Shown here: in pieces, positions 31,478 to 39,713 of the stretch | Layout: every line of letters begins with the position of its first letter | Position numbering within the stretch: the first letter of the stretch is position 1 | Assembly (NCBI GenBank): GCA_016714795.1 | Contig: JADKCA010000002.1 | Span: forward strand, 434,001 to 498,000 | Reading direction: 5' to 3' | Source: Sphingomonadales bacterium | GTDB lineage: Bacteria; Pseudomonadota; Alphaproteobacteria; Sphingomonadales; Sphingomonadaceae | Length of the DNA: 64,000 nt | Notes under the pieces: generated by a model | Database searches by the model: none | Told to the model about the DNA's origin: nothing | Seen by the model: the letters and a program-made list of their open reading frames with translations, nothing else | Translations under genes and position numbers: made by a program

Positions 31478-32740
31478 ATGACGAAGATCAGCAGCACCGA
31501 TGCAAAAAGCACGCTTTATTGCTCGTTTTGCGGCAAATCGCAGCATGAGGTGCGTAAGCTTATCGCCGGCCCGACGGTGTTCATCTGCGATGAATGCGTG
31601 GACCTGTGCAACGACATCATCCGTGAAGAAACCAAATCTGCAATGGTTTCCAAGAAGGATGGCGGCGTGCCGTCTCCTTCGGAAATCTGCAAGGTTCTGG
31701 ATGATTATGTGATCGGCCAGTATCGTGCCAAGCGCGTGCTCTCGGTTGCCGTCCACAATCACTACAAGCGCCTGAATCATGGCGGCAAGGGTGCCGATGT
31801 GGAACTGGCCAAGTCGAACATCCTGCTTGTTGGTCCCACGGGCTGCGGCAAGACACTGCTCGCGCAGACGCTGGCGCGCATTCTGGATGTGCCCTTCACC
31901 ATGGCTGACGCGACGACGCTCACCGAAGCGGGCTATGTGGGCGAGGATGTGGAGAATATCATCCTCAAGCTGCTTCAGGCCTCTGACTATAATGTAGAGC
32001 GGGCCCAGCGCGGGATCGTCTATATCGACGAAATCGACAAGATCAGCCGCAAGGCCGAAAACCCCAGCATCACGCGCGACGTCTCTGGCGAAGGTGTGCA
32101 GCAGGCGTTGCTCAAGATGATGGAAGGCACGGTCGCTTCGGTGCCGCCGCAGGGCGGGCGCAAGCATCCAAATCAGGACTTCGTGCAGGTGGATACCACC
32201 AACATCCTGTTCATTTGTGGCGGCGCCTTTGCGGGTCTGGAAAAGATCATTGCAGATCGTTTGCAGGGCAAGAGCATCGGCTTTGGCGCGCATGTGGCAA
32301 GCCCGGATGATCGGCGCACCGGCGAAATCCTGAAGCAGAGCGAGCCTGAAGATCTGTTGCGTTACGGCCTGATCCCCGAATTTGTCGGACGTCTGCCGGT
32401 CATCGCAACGCTGGAAGATCTGAATATCGAGGCACTGGTCCAGATTCTGAAGGAGCCGAAGAACGCGCTCGTGAAGCAATATGGCAAGCTGTTCGAGATG
32501 GAAGATGTCGCGCTCAGCTTCACCGACGATGCGCTGGAAGTGATTGCCAAGAAGGCGATCGAACGCAAGACTGGCGCGCGCGGCCTGCGCTCGATCCTCG
32601 AAAACATCCTGCTCGACACGATGTTTGATCTGCCCGGCATGGACGGCGTGGACGAAGTTGTGGTGGATGGCGACGTGGTGGCGGGCCGCAAGGAACCCGT
32701 GCGCGTCTATGCCGAAAAACAGGCCGAAAGCGCGGCCTGA
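31478..32740 (+). CDS. clpX: ATP-dependent Clp protease ATPase subunit ClpX
   Basis: 420-residue AAA+ unfoldase that feeds substrates to ClpP. N-terminal zinc-binding domain with CSFCGK and CDECVDLC (four cysteines), Walker A GPTGCGKT, Walker B IVYIDEIDK, sensor region and the pore loop GYVGEDVE; the C-terminal domain ends with Ala. Start ATG 31478 is preceded by AAGGAAAGAG. In alphaproteobacteria it degrades cell-cycle regulators such as CtrA; no adaptor gene is nearby. Confidence 0.97.
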   Translation: MTKISSTDAKSTLYCSFCGKSQHEVRKLIAGPTVFICDECVDLCNDIIREETKSAMVSKKDGGVPSPSEICKVLDDYVIGQYRAKRVLSVAVHNHYKRLNHGGKGADVELAKSNILLVGPTGCGKTLLAQTLARILDVPFTMADATTLTEAGYVGEDVENIILKLLQASDYNVERAQRGIVYIDEIDKISRKAENPSITRDVSGEGVQQALLKMMEGTVASVPPQGGRKHPNQDFVQVDTTNILFICGGAFAGLEKIIADRLQGKSIGFGAHVASPDDRRTGEILKQSEPEDLLRYGLIPEFVGRLPVIATLEDLNIEALVQILKEPKNALVKQYGKLFEMEDVALSFTDDALEVIAKKAIERKTGARGLRSILENILLDTMFDLPGMDGVDEVVVDGDVVAGRKEPVRVYAEKQAESAA

Positions 32741-32768
32741 TTCTGTCGGGGCAGGTTACTGGGGAGTT

Positions 32769-32848
32769 TCGCCCCCGCGCAGGCGGGGGCCGGTTTGCAG
32801 TTGGCGACCTATGCTCTCCAAACGCCCCCTGCCTGCGCGGGGGTGACG
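32769..32848. repeat. Palindromic repeat (family A) between clpX and the PEP-CTERM gene
   Basis: Two GC hairpins, GCCCCCGCGCAGGCGGGGGC (32771-32790) and CCCCCTGCCTGCGCGGGGG (32825-32843), flank a linker. Full-length intergenic relative of the element inserted in hrpB. It lies between two convergent genes and probably serves as their terminator region. Confidence 0.8.
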
Positions 32849-32857
32849 TGGTGGTTG

Positions 32858-33730
32858 TTATGCCACCACGCGCTTGCGCCGCCGCATCAGCAGGGCCAGC
32901 GCGCTCGACCCGAACAACACTGCCATGCCCGGTTCGGGCACTTCGGTCGATCCGCCGGAACCGCTTTTCCATGTCGGCAAATTCCATGATCCGTTGAACA
33001 ACAGGCTGAACAGGCCCGCTCCACTTCCGGAGCCTGGGCCTGTTCCGGCGGCCGTCCCGAAAATGCCGATATTGCTGGTTGAAACCGACGTGGCGTTGCC
33101 ATTCAGTCCAAAGTTCTGATTGTTTTCGGGCTCCGGCCCGCATGCACTGCCGTAGCAGTTGGAGAGGCTGCTGGACGTGGCATCATAAGTGAAGCCGGGG
33201 CCAGTATATTGTCCGGCAATGAAGGTGTTCGGGGCAAAGTCGATACTGTAGCTGTCGGCATTGCTATCATAGACGATGGTCATGCGGGCATTCGTGGGCT
33301 GACCGAAGTTGGGCGCTGGATTGATGCTGCCGGATACGTCCGGCACCGTCAGATTGCCCACGCCGCCGGGGCCGCCTCCGCCATTATAGGCCGGGGAAGA
33401 AAGACCGATCCGGTAGATGCCATCCGCTGCGATCTGGCCTTTGTAAGCCCCGCTTGCCGGATCGTAAAAGGCCTTGGTCGGCAGTGTGGCGTTGAAGCTG
33501 ATCGTCACCGCATCGCCCTTTTTGTAGGGAAAGTCGGGAACGGGGCCGGTAAAATTGGCGTAGGTGCCATCGGGCTGCCGAATCTTGATCGTGTTGGTCA
33601 CGTCGTCCGCCACGACCCCTGCAAAGGCGATGGGAACGACCCGGCTGATCGGAGCTGTCTGTGCCGCGACGGGCTGAACCGACAACGTCATGCTGCCCAG
33701 TAAAACTGCGATGGTAGCGACAGACTTCAT
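32858..33730 (-). CDS. PEP-CTERM sorting domain protein (copy 1)
   Basis: 290 residues. Signal peptide (MKSVATIAVLLGSMTLSVQPVAAQ), a beta-rich extracellular region and a C-terminal sorting signal: VPEPG, a hydrophobic segment MAVLFGSSALALLM and the basic end RRRKR. Exosortase would cleave at VPEP and the protein would be anchored or released with exopolysaccharide. Start ATG 33730 has AGGAG upstream. It is a paralogue of the next gene: DDVTNTIKIRQPDG, GPVPDFPYKKGDAVTISFN and MTIVYDSNADSYSIDF each have close equivalents there. Function unknown. Confidence 0.9.
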   Translation of the reverse strand: MKSVATIAVLLGSMTLSVQPVAAQTAPISRVVPIAFAGVVADDVTNTIKIRQPDGTYANFTGPVPDFPYKKGDAVTISFNATLPTKAFYDPASGAYKGQIAADGIYRIGLSSPAYNGGGGPGGVGNLTVPDVSGSINPAPNFGQPTNARMTIVYDSNADSYSIDFAPNTFIAGQYTGPGFTYDATSSSLSNCYGSACGPEPENNQNFGLNGNATSVSTSNIGIFGTAAGTGPGSGSGAGLFSLLFNGSWNLPTWKSGSGGSTEVPEPGMAVLFGSSALALLMRRRKRVVA

Positions 33731-33791
33731 AACCCATACTCCTGCTGTTTCGTCCAACTCAGCAAGGCTAGGCCTGTCGGAATTGTGCAAA

Positions 33792-33831
33792 AAGGCGGGA
33801 AAATGGTTACCGGCCTAACGGCGTGCTAACC
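33792..33831 (-). promoter_or_regulatory. Duplicated upstream element of PEP-CTERM copy 1
   Basis: This 40-base segment matches 34797-34836 at 35 of 40 positions. In the coding direction it contains GGTTAGC- and GGTAACCATTTTCCCGCC-like parts, with inverted GGTTA/TAACC. It lies 62-101 bases upstream of the start, a natural place for a promoter or operator. Confidence 0.5.
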
Positions 33832-33859
33832 CATTGCAGTGAGGGAAAACTCTTTTTGG

Positions 33860-34732
33860 TCACCGCGCTCTGTGCTTGCGCTGGCGCGCGACAATGGCCC
33901 ATGCACCGATGCCAAACAGCAGCGCCATGCCCGGTTCGGGCACTTCCGTGCCGCCCGTGCTGCCGCCGCCGGTCGAGCTTCCGAATGTCGGCAGGCTCCA
34001 GCTGCCTGAGAAGAGCAGGTTGTAAAGACCCGCGACATAAGAGCCCGCGCCGCTGGTATAGAGCGGGATGGCCGCCCCGGCACTGGTGGCTCCGCCCGTC
34101 AGCGTAAAGCCGCCATCGCCAAAGAGCGTGCAACTGCCGGGAGACCCGCCCAGACACGTTGAGCGGGATGCAGAGAGTGTGCCGAACGCGGGATCATAGA
34201 GAAAGCCCGGCGCATCCATCAGCGACGCGACCCAGCCGGTGTTAGAGAAATCGAGGCTGTAGCTGTCTGCATTGGCATCATAGACGATCGTCATGCCATT
34301 GACGGCAAGCTCCTGCCCGGCGTTGGACGTAGGCGTCATTGGACCGGATACGTCAAAGTCAGGCGCCACGCCGAAAAAGTCTGTGCCGGTGTTGCCGGGG
34401 CCGAACACGTTTATCCTGTACAGCCCGTCTGCCGCAATCTGGCCAGAATAGCCGGGATCATCATAATAGGCCTTGGTGGGCAGGATGGTGTTGAAGCTGA
34501 TCGAAACCTGATCGCCCTTCTTGTAGGGATAGTCAGGCACGGGACCGGTAAAGGGCACGCTCGATCCGTCTGGCTGGCGGATCAGAATCGAATTGGTCAC
34601 GTCATTGGTCACCGTTCCCGTAAAGGTCACCGGAATTTCGCGATACTGCGGGGCTTGTGCCGCAGCCGGTGCGGGCAGGGCCGCAACAAGCACGGGGGCA
34701 AACATGATGCCGAAACGCAGGCTGGGTGACAT
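33860..34732 (-). CDS. PEP-CTERM sorting domain protein (copy 2)
   Basis: 290 residues, the same length as copy 1. Signal peptide (FGIMFAPVLVAALPAPAAAQ), beta-rich region and C-terminal VPEPG-MALLFGIGAWAIVA-RQRKHR sorting signal. Shared blocks with copy 1 include DVTNSILIRQPDG, GPVPDYPYKKGDQVSISFN, LPTKAYYD and MTIVYDANADSYSLDF, while the centre (cysteine pair CLGGSPGSC) differs. Both genes carry the same 40-base upstream motif, so the tandem arose by duplication of gene plus control region. Function unknown; probably surface or matrix protein. Confidence 0.9.
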   Translation of the reverse strand: MSPSLRFGIMFAPVLVAALPAPAAAQAPQYREIPVTFTGTVTNDVTNSILIRQPDGSSVPFTGPVPDYPYKKGDQVSISFNTILPTKAYYDDPGYSGQIAADGLYRINVFGPGNTGTDFFGVAPDFDVSGPMTPTSNAGQELAVNGMTIVYDANADSYSLDFSNTGWVASLMDAPGFLYDPAFGTLSASRSTCLGGSPGSCTLFGDGGFTLTGGATSAGAAIPLYTSGAGSYVAGLYNLLFSGSWSLPTFGSSTGGGSTGGTEVPEPGMALLFGIGAWAIVARQRKHRAR

Positions 34733-34796
34733 GGCGACTCTGTTCCTCTTTCAAAACCGGGACAGGCCCCAAGTGCGCGCGTCGCAAATGTCCAAC

Positions 34797-34836
34797 AAGG
34801 CGGGAAAATGGTTAACGGGTTAATGGCGCGCTAACC
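34797..34836 (-). promoter_or_regulatory. Duplicated upstream element of PEP-CTERM copy 2
   Basis: Partner of 33792-33831 (35 of 40 identical). On the coding strand it holds CCCGTTAACCATTTTCCCGC; TTAACCAT is the half-site I recall for the cell-cycle regulator CtrA, so CtrA control is a possible but unproven reading. It lies 65-104 bases upstream of the start. Confidence 0.45.
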
Positions 34837-34864
34837 ATGTCTGGTCACGATCAGCACCGGGCTG

Positions 34865-36052
34865 TCAGCGCTGCACCATCTTCTGCCGGAGGTCGCGGGC
34901 GCAGCGCAGATGCGTGATGCTGCCATAGCGGCGGTTGAATTCGGCTTCAGACAGGCCTTCGTCCAGGCTCAAGGCTTGTGGCGGCAGCAACGTGTCTGCG
35001 GAGACCTGCTTCAATGCCCGAGCGGCCCCCGCAGCGGTTTCTGCCGTTACAAGCCGCGCTCCCCACATCATGCCGGAACAATCGGCCGCCAGATCCACGA
35101 ATGAGAAGCCACTGCCTTTTGGGGCGCTGTCAGACAATTCCTTCCAGAAGCCGAGCGCGTTGGACAGGTGCGCACCGAACCGCGCGGTGAGCGATGCGGA
35201 CAACAGCCAATGGTGGGCCAGATCCTCGCGGCCCTGCAAGGTCAGCAGGCGGTCGTTCAGGCCGCATCCGGCGGGCAGGTCATCCGCAGCCGGAAAGAAG
35301 CGCCCGGCCTGATCTGGCGAGGCCAGAAGCGCCATTTGTGCCAGCAACTGGCTGTTAGCCTCTGCTTCGGGCACCGATTGGGCAAAGGCCGTGTTGAGCC
35401 AGTGCTCCAGACGGATCGGCTTGCCAGCGGGCAATGCCTTGAGCGACTGACATGCAACCGTGCTGGCGGCCAGTGCCTGTGCGCTGACACCCGCCTTGCG
35501 CGCGGTGAGCGCAGTGACGGGCAAATCCAGCTTTGCCATCACGCCCTCGGGCTGCATGTGCACATCTCGGATGATCCTGTCTCGCGCTGGCAATCCGGGA
35601 AAGTCATCCCTCGCCCTGCGCAGCGCGCGGTCCAGCAGCCAGTGTGACAGCCCGTCGGGCAGCGTGACGGAACCCAGCGTGAGCGAAACAGGCGGGGCTC
35701 CCTTGCCGCTGCGCACAGTCAGCGTGGCATTCAGCCACAGCCCCCAGTGCAAAGCACGGCTGGCGGTGACCGATAGGCCATCGCCCTTGCTGTTCGGGGG
35801 TGCGAGTGCGAGGCGCGATTGTCCGCTGACCTGAGCCGCAAGCCGCGTTGCGCTTTTCAGCGAATCCCAGCGATACAAACCGTCTTGCCCGCGCATCGCC
35901 TCCACTTGCTGAAGCAGCGCTTCGCCCGCCCGGGCGTCTGCCGCAACGGGTGGCGGGGCAATGGGCGTGTCCGGATCAAAGTCGATCAGCAGGATCATGC
36001 AGAGAAAAAGGCAGAGCGCTGCAACCCCGCACAACCGCTTTACGACCTTCAA
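34865..36052 (-). CDS. Membrane-anchored protein of unknown function
   Basis: 395 residues. One N-terminal hydrophobic segment (LCGVAALCLFLCMILLI) after a basic start suggests a single-pass inner-membrane protein with the bulk in the periplasm. I recognise no domain. It has a cysteine-containing C-terminal part (ITHLRCARDLRQKM) and several Ala/Leu-rich helices. Its ATG overlaps the stop of the DsbA-like gene by four bases, so the two are co-translated; a need for disulfide formation is possible but is inference. Confidence 0.7.
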   Translation of the reverse strand: MKVVKRLCGVAALCLFLCMILLIDFDPDTPIAPPPVAADARAGEALLQQVEAMRGQDGLYRWDSLKSATRLAAQVSGQSRLALAPPNSKGDGLSVTASRALHWGLWLNATLTVRSGKGAPPVSLTLGSVTLPDGLSHWLLDRALRRARDDFPGLPARDRIIRDVHMQPEGVMAKLDLPVTALTARKAGVSAQALAASTVACQSLKALPAGKPIRLEHWLNTAFAQSVPEAEANSQLLAQMALLASPDQAGRFFPAADDLPAGCGLNDRLLTLQGREDLAHHWLLSASLTARFGAHLSNALGFWKELSDSAPKGSGFSFVDLAADCSGMMWGARLVTAETAAGAARALKQVSADTLLPPQALSLDEGLSEAEFNRRYGSITHLRCARDLRQKMVQR

Positions 36053-36708
36053 GCCGCTTCCTTTTCCAACACCCGCTCAATGTAGCGCACCAGCGTATCC
36101 GCATCCTGCGCGCCGGGGATCATATATTTGCCATTGATGATGAAGGCGGGGACGCCGGTGACATTCTGGTCCAGCCAATAATCGGTTTCCGCCTTCACTT
36201 GCGCGGCATAGCGGGGATCGCGCAGCGCGGCTTCTGCGTCGGCTCGATCCAGACCGACGCTTTCGGCCGCATCGAGCAGCACGGCATCATCCGAGACGTT
36301 CAGCCCGTCGCGGAAATAGGCGTTGAACAGCGCCAGCTTGAGCGCGGTCTGTTTGCCCTGTTCGCCCGCCCATATGAGCAACTGGTGGCCTTTCAGCGTG
36401 TTGTAGATGCGCCCATCCTCGCGGAAGTTGATGTCCAGCCCCAGCGCCGTGCCTGCATCCTGAATGCGCGCGCGATTGCCCCGGCTCTGTTCGGGCGTCG
36501 CGCCATAGCGGTCGCGGACATAGTCGGTCATCAACTGGCCTTCGGGCGGCAGGCCGGGGGCCAACTGAAAGGGATGCCAGCGCACGCCTGCTTCCACCTT
36601 TCCATCCAGCTGCCCCAGCGCGCGTGTCATCTGGGCAAAGCCGATATGGCACCACGGGCAGACAATGTCTGATACAATGTCGATGGTAAGGGGGACGGGC
36701 TGGGTCAT
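36049..36708 (-). CDS. DsbA family oxidoreductase (FrnE-like)
   Basis: 219 residues with the thioredoxin-like DsbA fold and active site C17-P-W-C20 (DIVCPWCHIG). The cis-proline loop is TGVPAFIINGKYM, typical of FrnE/2-hydroxychromene-carboxylate isomerase-like proteins. No signal peptide, so it is probably cytoplasmic. Start ATG 36708 follows AGGAG and gives MTQPVPLTIDIVSD; an upstream frame extension of 17 residues is unlikely. Role: thiol/disulfide or isomerase reactions on small molecules or proteins, unproven. Confidence 0.88.
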   Translation of the reverse strand: MTQPVPLTIDIVSDIVCPWCHIGFAQMTRALGQLDGKVEAGVRWHPFQLAPGLPPEGQLMTDYVRDRYGATPEQSRGNRARIQDAGTALGLDINFREDGRIYNTLKGHQLLIWAGEQGKQTALKLALFNAYFRDGLNVSDDAVLLDAAESVGLDRADAEAALRDPRYAAQVKAETDYWLDQNVTGVPAFIINGKYMIPGAQDADTLVRYIERVLEKEAA

Positions 36709-36919
36709 CGCGGCTCTCCTGAGGCTGGCCAATGTGGCATGATGCGCGCGCGGGCGCAATTGCGTGCCGAAAAACTCGCCTTAATGCTCTTGCGAACCAA
36801 TTGCAGAAATAATGTTAAGAGGTGCGATTTATGCGGTTGTCCCATAATCGAATCGGGCTTATGCGCAGCGGCAAAATTTGGCGTTTCCCCTTCACTCCCA
36901 GCCATCAGGAGACAAGACC

Positions 36920-37882
36920 ATGGCACGCAAGAAGATCGCGCTCATCGGCGCAGGCATGATCGGCGGCACGCTCGCCCACCTCGCCGCCAAGAAGGAAATG
37001 GGCGACATCGTCCTGTTCGACATTGCGGAAGGCATTCCGCAGGGCAAAGCGCTTGATCTGTCGCAGTGCGGCCCGGTTGAAGGCTTTGATGCCAAGATCA
37101 CCGGCACCAATTATTATGCCGACATCGCAGGCGCGGACGTGATCATCGTCACGGCGGGTGTGCCGCGCAAGCCGGGCATGAGCCGCGATGATCTTGTCGG
37201 CATCAACCTCGGCGTGATGAAGGCCGTGGGCGAAGGGATCAAGAACCACGCCCCGAACGCCTTCGTGATCTGCATCACCAACCCGCTCGACGCGATGGTG
37301 TGGGCGCTGCGCGAATTCTCCGGCCTGCCGCACAACAAGGTGGTTGGCATGGCAGGCGTGCTCGATTCGGCCCGCTTTGCCACCTTCCTCGCCTGGGAAT
37401 TCGGCGTGTCGGTCAAGGATGTGAACGCGTTCGTGCTCGGCGGCCATGGTGATACGATGGTGCCCGTCACCAACTACACCACCGTCTCGGGTATTCCGGT
37501 CGACGATCTGGTGAAGATGGGCAAGTCCTCCAAGGAAAATATCGACGCCATCGTGGCCCGCACCCGTTCGGGCGGCGGCGAAATCGTGGGCCTGCTCAAG
37601 ACCGGTTCGGCCTATTATGCGCCCGCCACGTCGGCGATTGCGATGGCTGAGGCCTATCTGGGTGACCAGAAGCGCATCCTACCCTGCGCCGTCTTTGTGG
37701 ATGGCAAATACGGCCTCGACGGCCTGTATGTGGGCGTGCCGACTGTGATTGGCGCAAACGGGGCCGAAGAAGTCATCGAAATCGCACTCGATGCCGAAGC
37801 CAAGGCCAATTTCGACGTCTCGGTGAACGAGGTGCGTGGCCTGCTCACCGCGTGCAAGGCGATCGAGCCCTCGCTCGCCTGA
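36920..37882 (+). CDS. mdh: Malate dehydrogenase
   Basis: 320-residue NAD-dependent malate dehydrogenase of the lactate-dehydrogenase-like type found in alphaproteobacteria. IGAGMIGGTLA nucleotide loop, acidic residue in LFDIAEG, VPRKPGMSRDDL mobile loop, catalytic VLGGHGDTMVP histidine and ITNPLDAMVW. Start ATG 36920 with CAGGAGA upstream. It heads the TCA operon mdh-orf-sucD-sucA-sucB-lpd-SDR. The 211-base upstream region (36709-36919) is the likely operon promoter and contains AT-rich stretches. Confidence 0.96.
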   Translation: MARKKIALIGAGMIGGTLAHLAAKKEMGDIVLFDIAEGIPQGKALDLSQCGPVEGFDAKITGTNYYADIAGADVIIVTAGVPRKPGMSRDDLVGINLGVMKAVGEGIKNHAPNAFVICITNPLDAMVWALREFSGLPHNKVVGMAGVLDSARFATFLAWEFGVSVKDVNAFVLGGHGDTMVPVTNYTTVSGIPVDDLVKMGKSSKENIDAIVARTRSGGGEIVGLLKTGSAYYAPATSAIAMAEAYLGDQKRILPCAVFVDGKYGLDGLYVGVPTVIGANGAEEVIEIALDAEAKANFDVSVNEVRGLLTACKAIEPSLA

Positions 37883-37886
37883 CACT

Positions 37887-38468
37887 GTGGCTGCTGCTTT
37901 CCTCCCCCTCCTTGCAGCCAGCGCCGCAACTTTGACGCCCCAGCACGCCGATCTGGCTGTGCTGAAGGCGTTCAAGGCGGCGTGCCTTGTGGTTCCGGAT
38001 TATGACCGGATCGGCAAGGCGGCGGAAAAGGCGGGCTGGGTCTGGGTTCCGGCGGCGGCGCACCCCAATCTCGACATGCTGGTAGAGAAAGGGCGCGCCG
38101 CCACCGAAAAGCTGGACCCGCAGGCGAAGATTGCAGGCAGCCAATATCGCGGCAGTTTTGGCGGGCGGACCGTTTATCTGGTCACCTCCCGTTATCAGGA
38201 CAAGGACGGTGTCTGGGCAAACGGGTGCCGCGTCTATGATTTTGATGCAAGCGCGCCGATGCCGCTGGAGACGCTCACCAAATGGATGAAGCGCCCCAAC
38301 ACCGGAACGCTGCCCTTGCCAGAAGGCAACACCAAATATCTGTGGGAACCGGGCTGGAAGCCGGGCCGCAGTGTTGAATCCAGCTTCGTTCCGGGCAATG
38401 ACCCGGTTTCGCAACAATTTGGCCTGAAAGGGCGGGTACTGACGGCGCAAGCCATAGGAGGGTTTTGA
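37887..38468 (+). CDS. Exported protein of unknown function in the TCA operon
   Basis: 193 residues from GTG 37887, giving a short signal-like start (VAAAFLPLLAASAATL). No recognised domain; motifs such as ASAPMPLETLTKWM, SQYRGSFGGRTVYLVTSRYQDKDG and NGCRVYDFDA suggest a beta-rich secreted protein. It begins four bases after mdh stops, and AGGAGG within its end serves sucD, whose ATG follows its stop directly. A non-metabolic protein in a TCA operon; whether it affects the enzymes is unknown. Longer upstream starts would overlap mdh. Confidence 0.7.
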   Translation: MAAAFLPLLAASAATLTPQHADLAVLKAFKAACLVVPDYDRIGKAAEKAGWVWVPAAAHPNLDMLVEKGRAATEKLDPQAKIAGSQYRGSFGGRTVYLVTSRYQDKDGVWANGCRVYDFDASAPMPLETLTKWMKRPNTGTLPLPEGNTKYLWEPGWKPGRSVESSFVPGNDPVSQQFGLKGRVLTAQAIGGF

Positions 38469-39353
38469 ATGTCGATCTTCGTCAACAAGAATACCAAGGT
38501 CATCACGCAGGGGATGACGGGGGCCACGGGCCTGTTCCACACGCAAGCCGCGCTGGATTACGGCACGCAGATGGTGGCGGGCGTGACGCCGGGCAAGGGC
38601 GGTGAAAGCGCGCTCGGCTTGCCGATTTACAACACGGTGGCCGAAGCGAAAGCGCTGACAGGTGCCACCGCCAGCTGCATCTATGTGCCGCCGCCCTTTG
38701 CCGCCGATTCGATCCTCGAAGCGATTGATGCGGAGATGGACCTGATCGTCTGCATCACCGAAGGTATTCCGGTGCTCGACATGGTGAAGGTCAAGCGTGC
38801 GCTCTCCGGTTCCAAGTCGCGCCTGATCGGCCCGAACTGCCCCGGCGTGCTGACGCCGGGTGAGTGCAAGATCGGCATCATGCCCGGCACGATCTTTTCC
38901 AAGGGTTCGGTGGGCGTCGTCTCGCGCTCGGGCACGCTCACTTATGAAGCCGTGTTCCAGACAACCAATGAAGGCCTTGGCCAGACGACGGCTGTCGGCA
39001 TCGGCGGCGATCCGGTCAACGGCACCAACTTCATCGATTGCCTCGAAGCCTTCCTGGCGGACGATGAAACCAAGTCGATCATCATGATCGGTGAAATCGG
39101 TGGCGATGCCGAAGAACAGGCCGCGCAGTTCCTGATCGACGAAGCCAAGAAGGGCCGCAAGAAGCCGATGGCAGGCTTCATCGCAGGCCGCACGGCACCT
39201 CCGGGTCGCCGCATGGGCCATGCCGGTGCCATCGTCTCCGGCGGCAAGGGCGATGCGGAATCGAAGATCGCGGCGATGGAAGCCGCAGGCATCCGCGTGT
39301 CGCCGTCGCCGTCGCTCCTCGGCAAGACGCTGGTTGAGGTTCTGAAGGGGTGA
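38469..39353 (+). CDS. sucD: Succinyl-CoA synthetase alpha subunit
   Basis: 294 residues. Forms succinyl-CoA synthetase with SucC and carries the phosphorylated histidine, seen here as RRMGHAGAIVSGG. Nucleotide/CoA motifs: VITQGMTGATGLFHT, GGVTPGKGG-like VAGVTPGKGGES, GPNCPGVL and GKGDAESKI. ATG 38469 directly abuts the previous stop (TGAATG) with AGGAGG ahead. sucC is not adjacent but lies about 10 kb upstream and is frameshifted in this sequence. Confidence 0.96.
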   Translation: MSIFVNKNTKVITQGMTGATGLFHTQAALDYGTQMVAGVTPGKGGESALGLPIYNTVAEAKALTGATASCIYVPPPFAADSILEAIDAEMDLIVCITEGIPVLDMVKVKRALSGSKSRLIGPNCPGVLTPGECKIGIMPGTIFSKGSVGVVSRSGTLTYEAVFQTTNEGLGQTTAVGIGGDPVNGTNFIDCLEAFLADDETKSIIMIGEIGGDAEEQAAQFLIDEAKKGRKKPMAGFIAGRTAPPGRRMGHAGAIVSGGKGDAESKIAAMEAAGIRVSPSPSLLGKTLVEVLKG

Positions 39354-39713
39354 ACGCTCTGTCCTGTGCCCCGGCGAAGGCCGGGGTCCAGTCCGGACAG
39401 GAAGGTCGCCGCAAAGCGGCGGCATATATGAAGGGTCTGTGCACCGGCCTGCGCCGGTGTACTGATCGTTAAGCGACGAAGAGGGGGCCGTCTCGTCGAT
39501 CATGGTGTCCGGACCTGAAAGGGGTCTGGGCGGCGGGGATCATTGACGGCTTCACGAAGCGGTACGGGTGCAAAACGCTCGTCTGGTTCGAAACCTTTGA
39601 TGATCTGGAGGGCCGAAGACTCACTGCGCGTTAAGACCCGACTGGTCCGACCTCTTCCAGACATTGTTCTGAACGGAGCATCCACCTCCCCGGATGCAGA
39701 CGGAGATTGAAGC
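39354..39713 (+). other. 360-base intergenic region between sucD and sucA
   Basis: No convincing gene. It contains a half-repeat hairpin (39361-39400), a second GC hairpin CACCGGC...GCCGGTG (39442-39459), and long structured segments up to the sucA start. It may hold a second promoter and a leader for sucA; I see no riboswitch pattern I can name. A 14-codon ORF (39429-39473) spans the second hairpin but has no supporting evidence. Confidence 0.5.
39361..39400. repeat. Half copy of a dispersed palindromic repeat after sucD
   Basis: CCCCGGC-GAAG-GCCGGGG (39369-39386) is a perfect stem, flanked by GTCCTG and a GTCCGGAC palindrome (39392-39399). The same GGC-GAAG-GCC core follows the molybdopterin gene at 24051-24070. 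Confidence 0.6.

Noticed and set aside
39429..39473. 14-codon ORF in the sucD-sucA spacer as a leader peptide
   Set aside because: No Shine-Dalgarno, no run of regulatory codons and no terminator-antiterminator pair; it overlaps a simple hairpin only.
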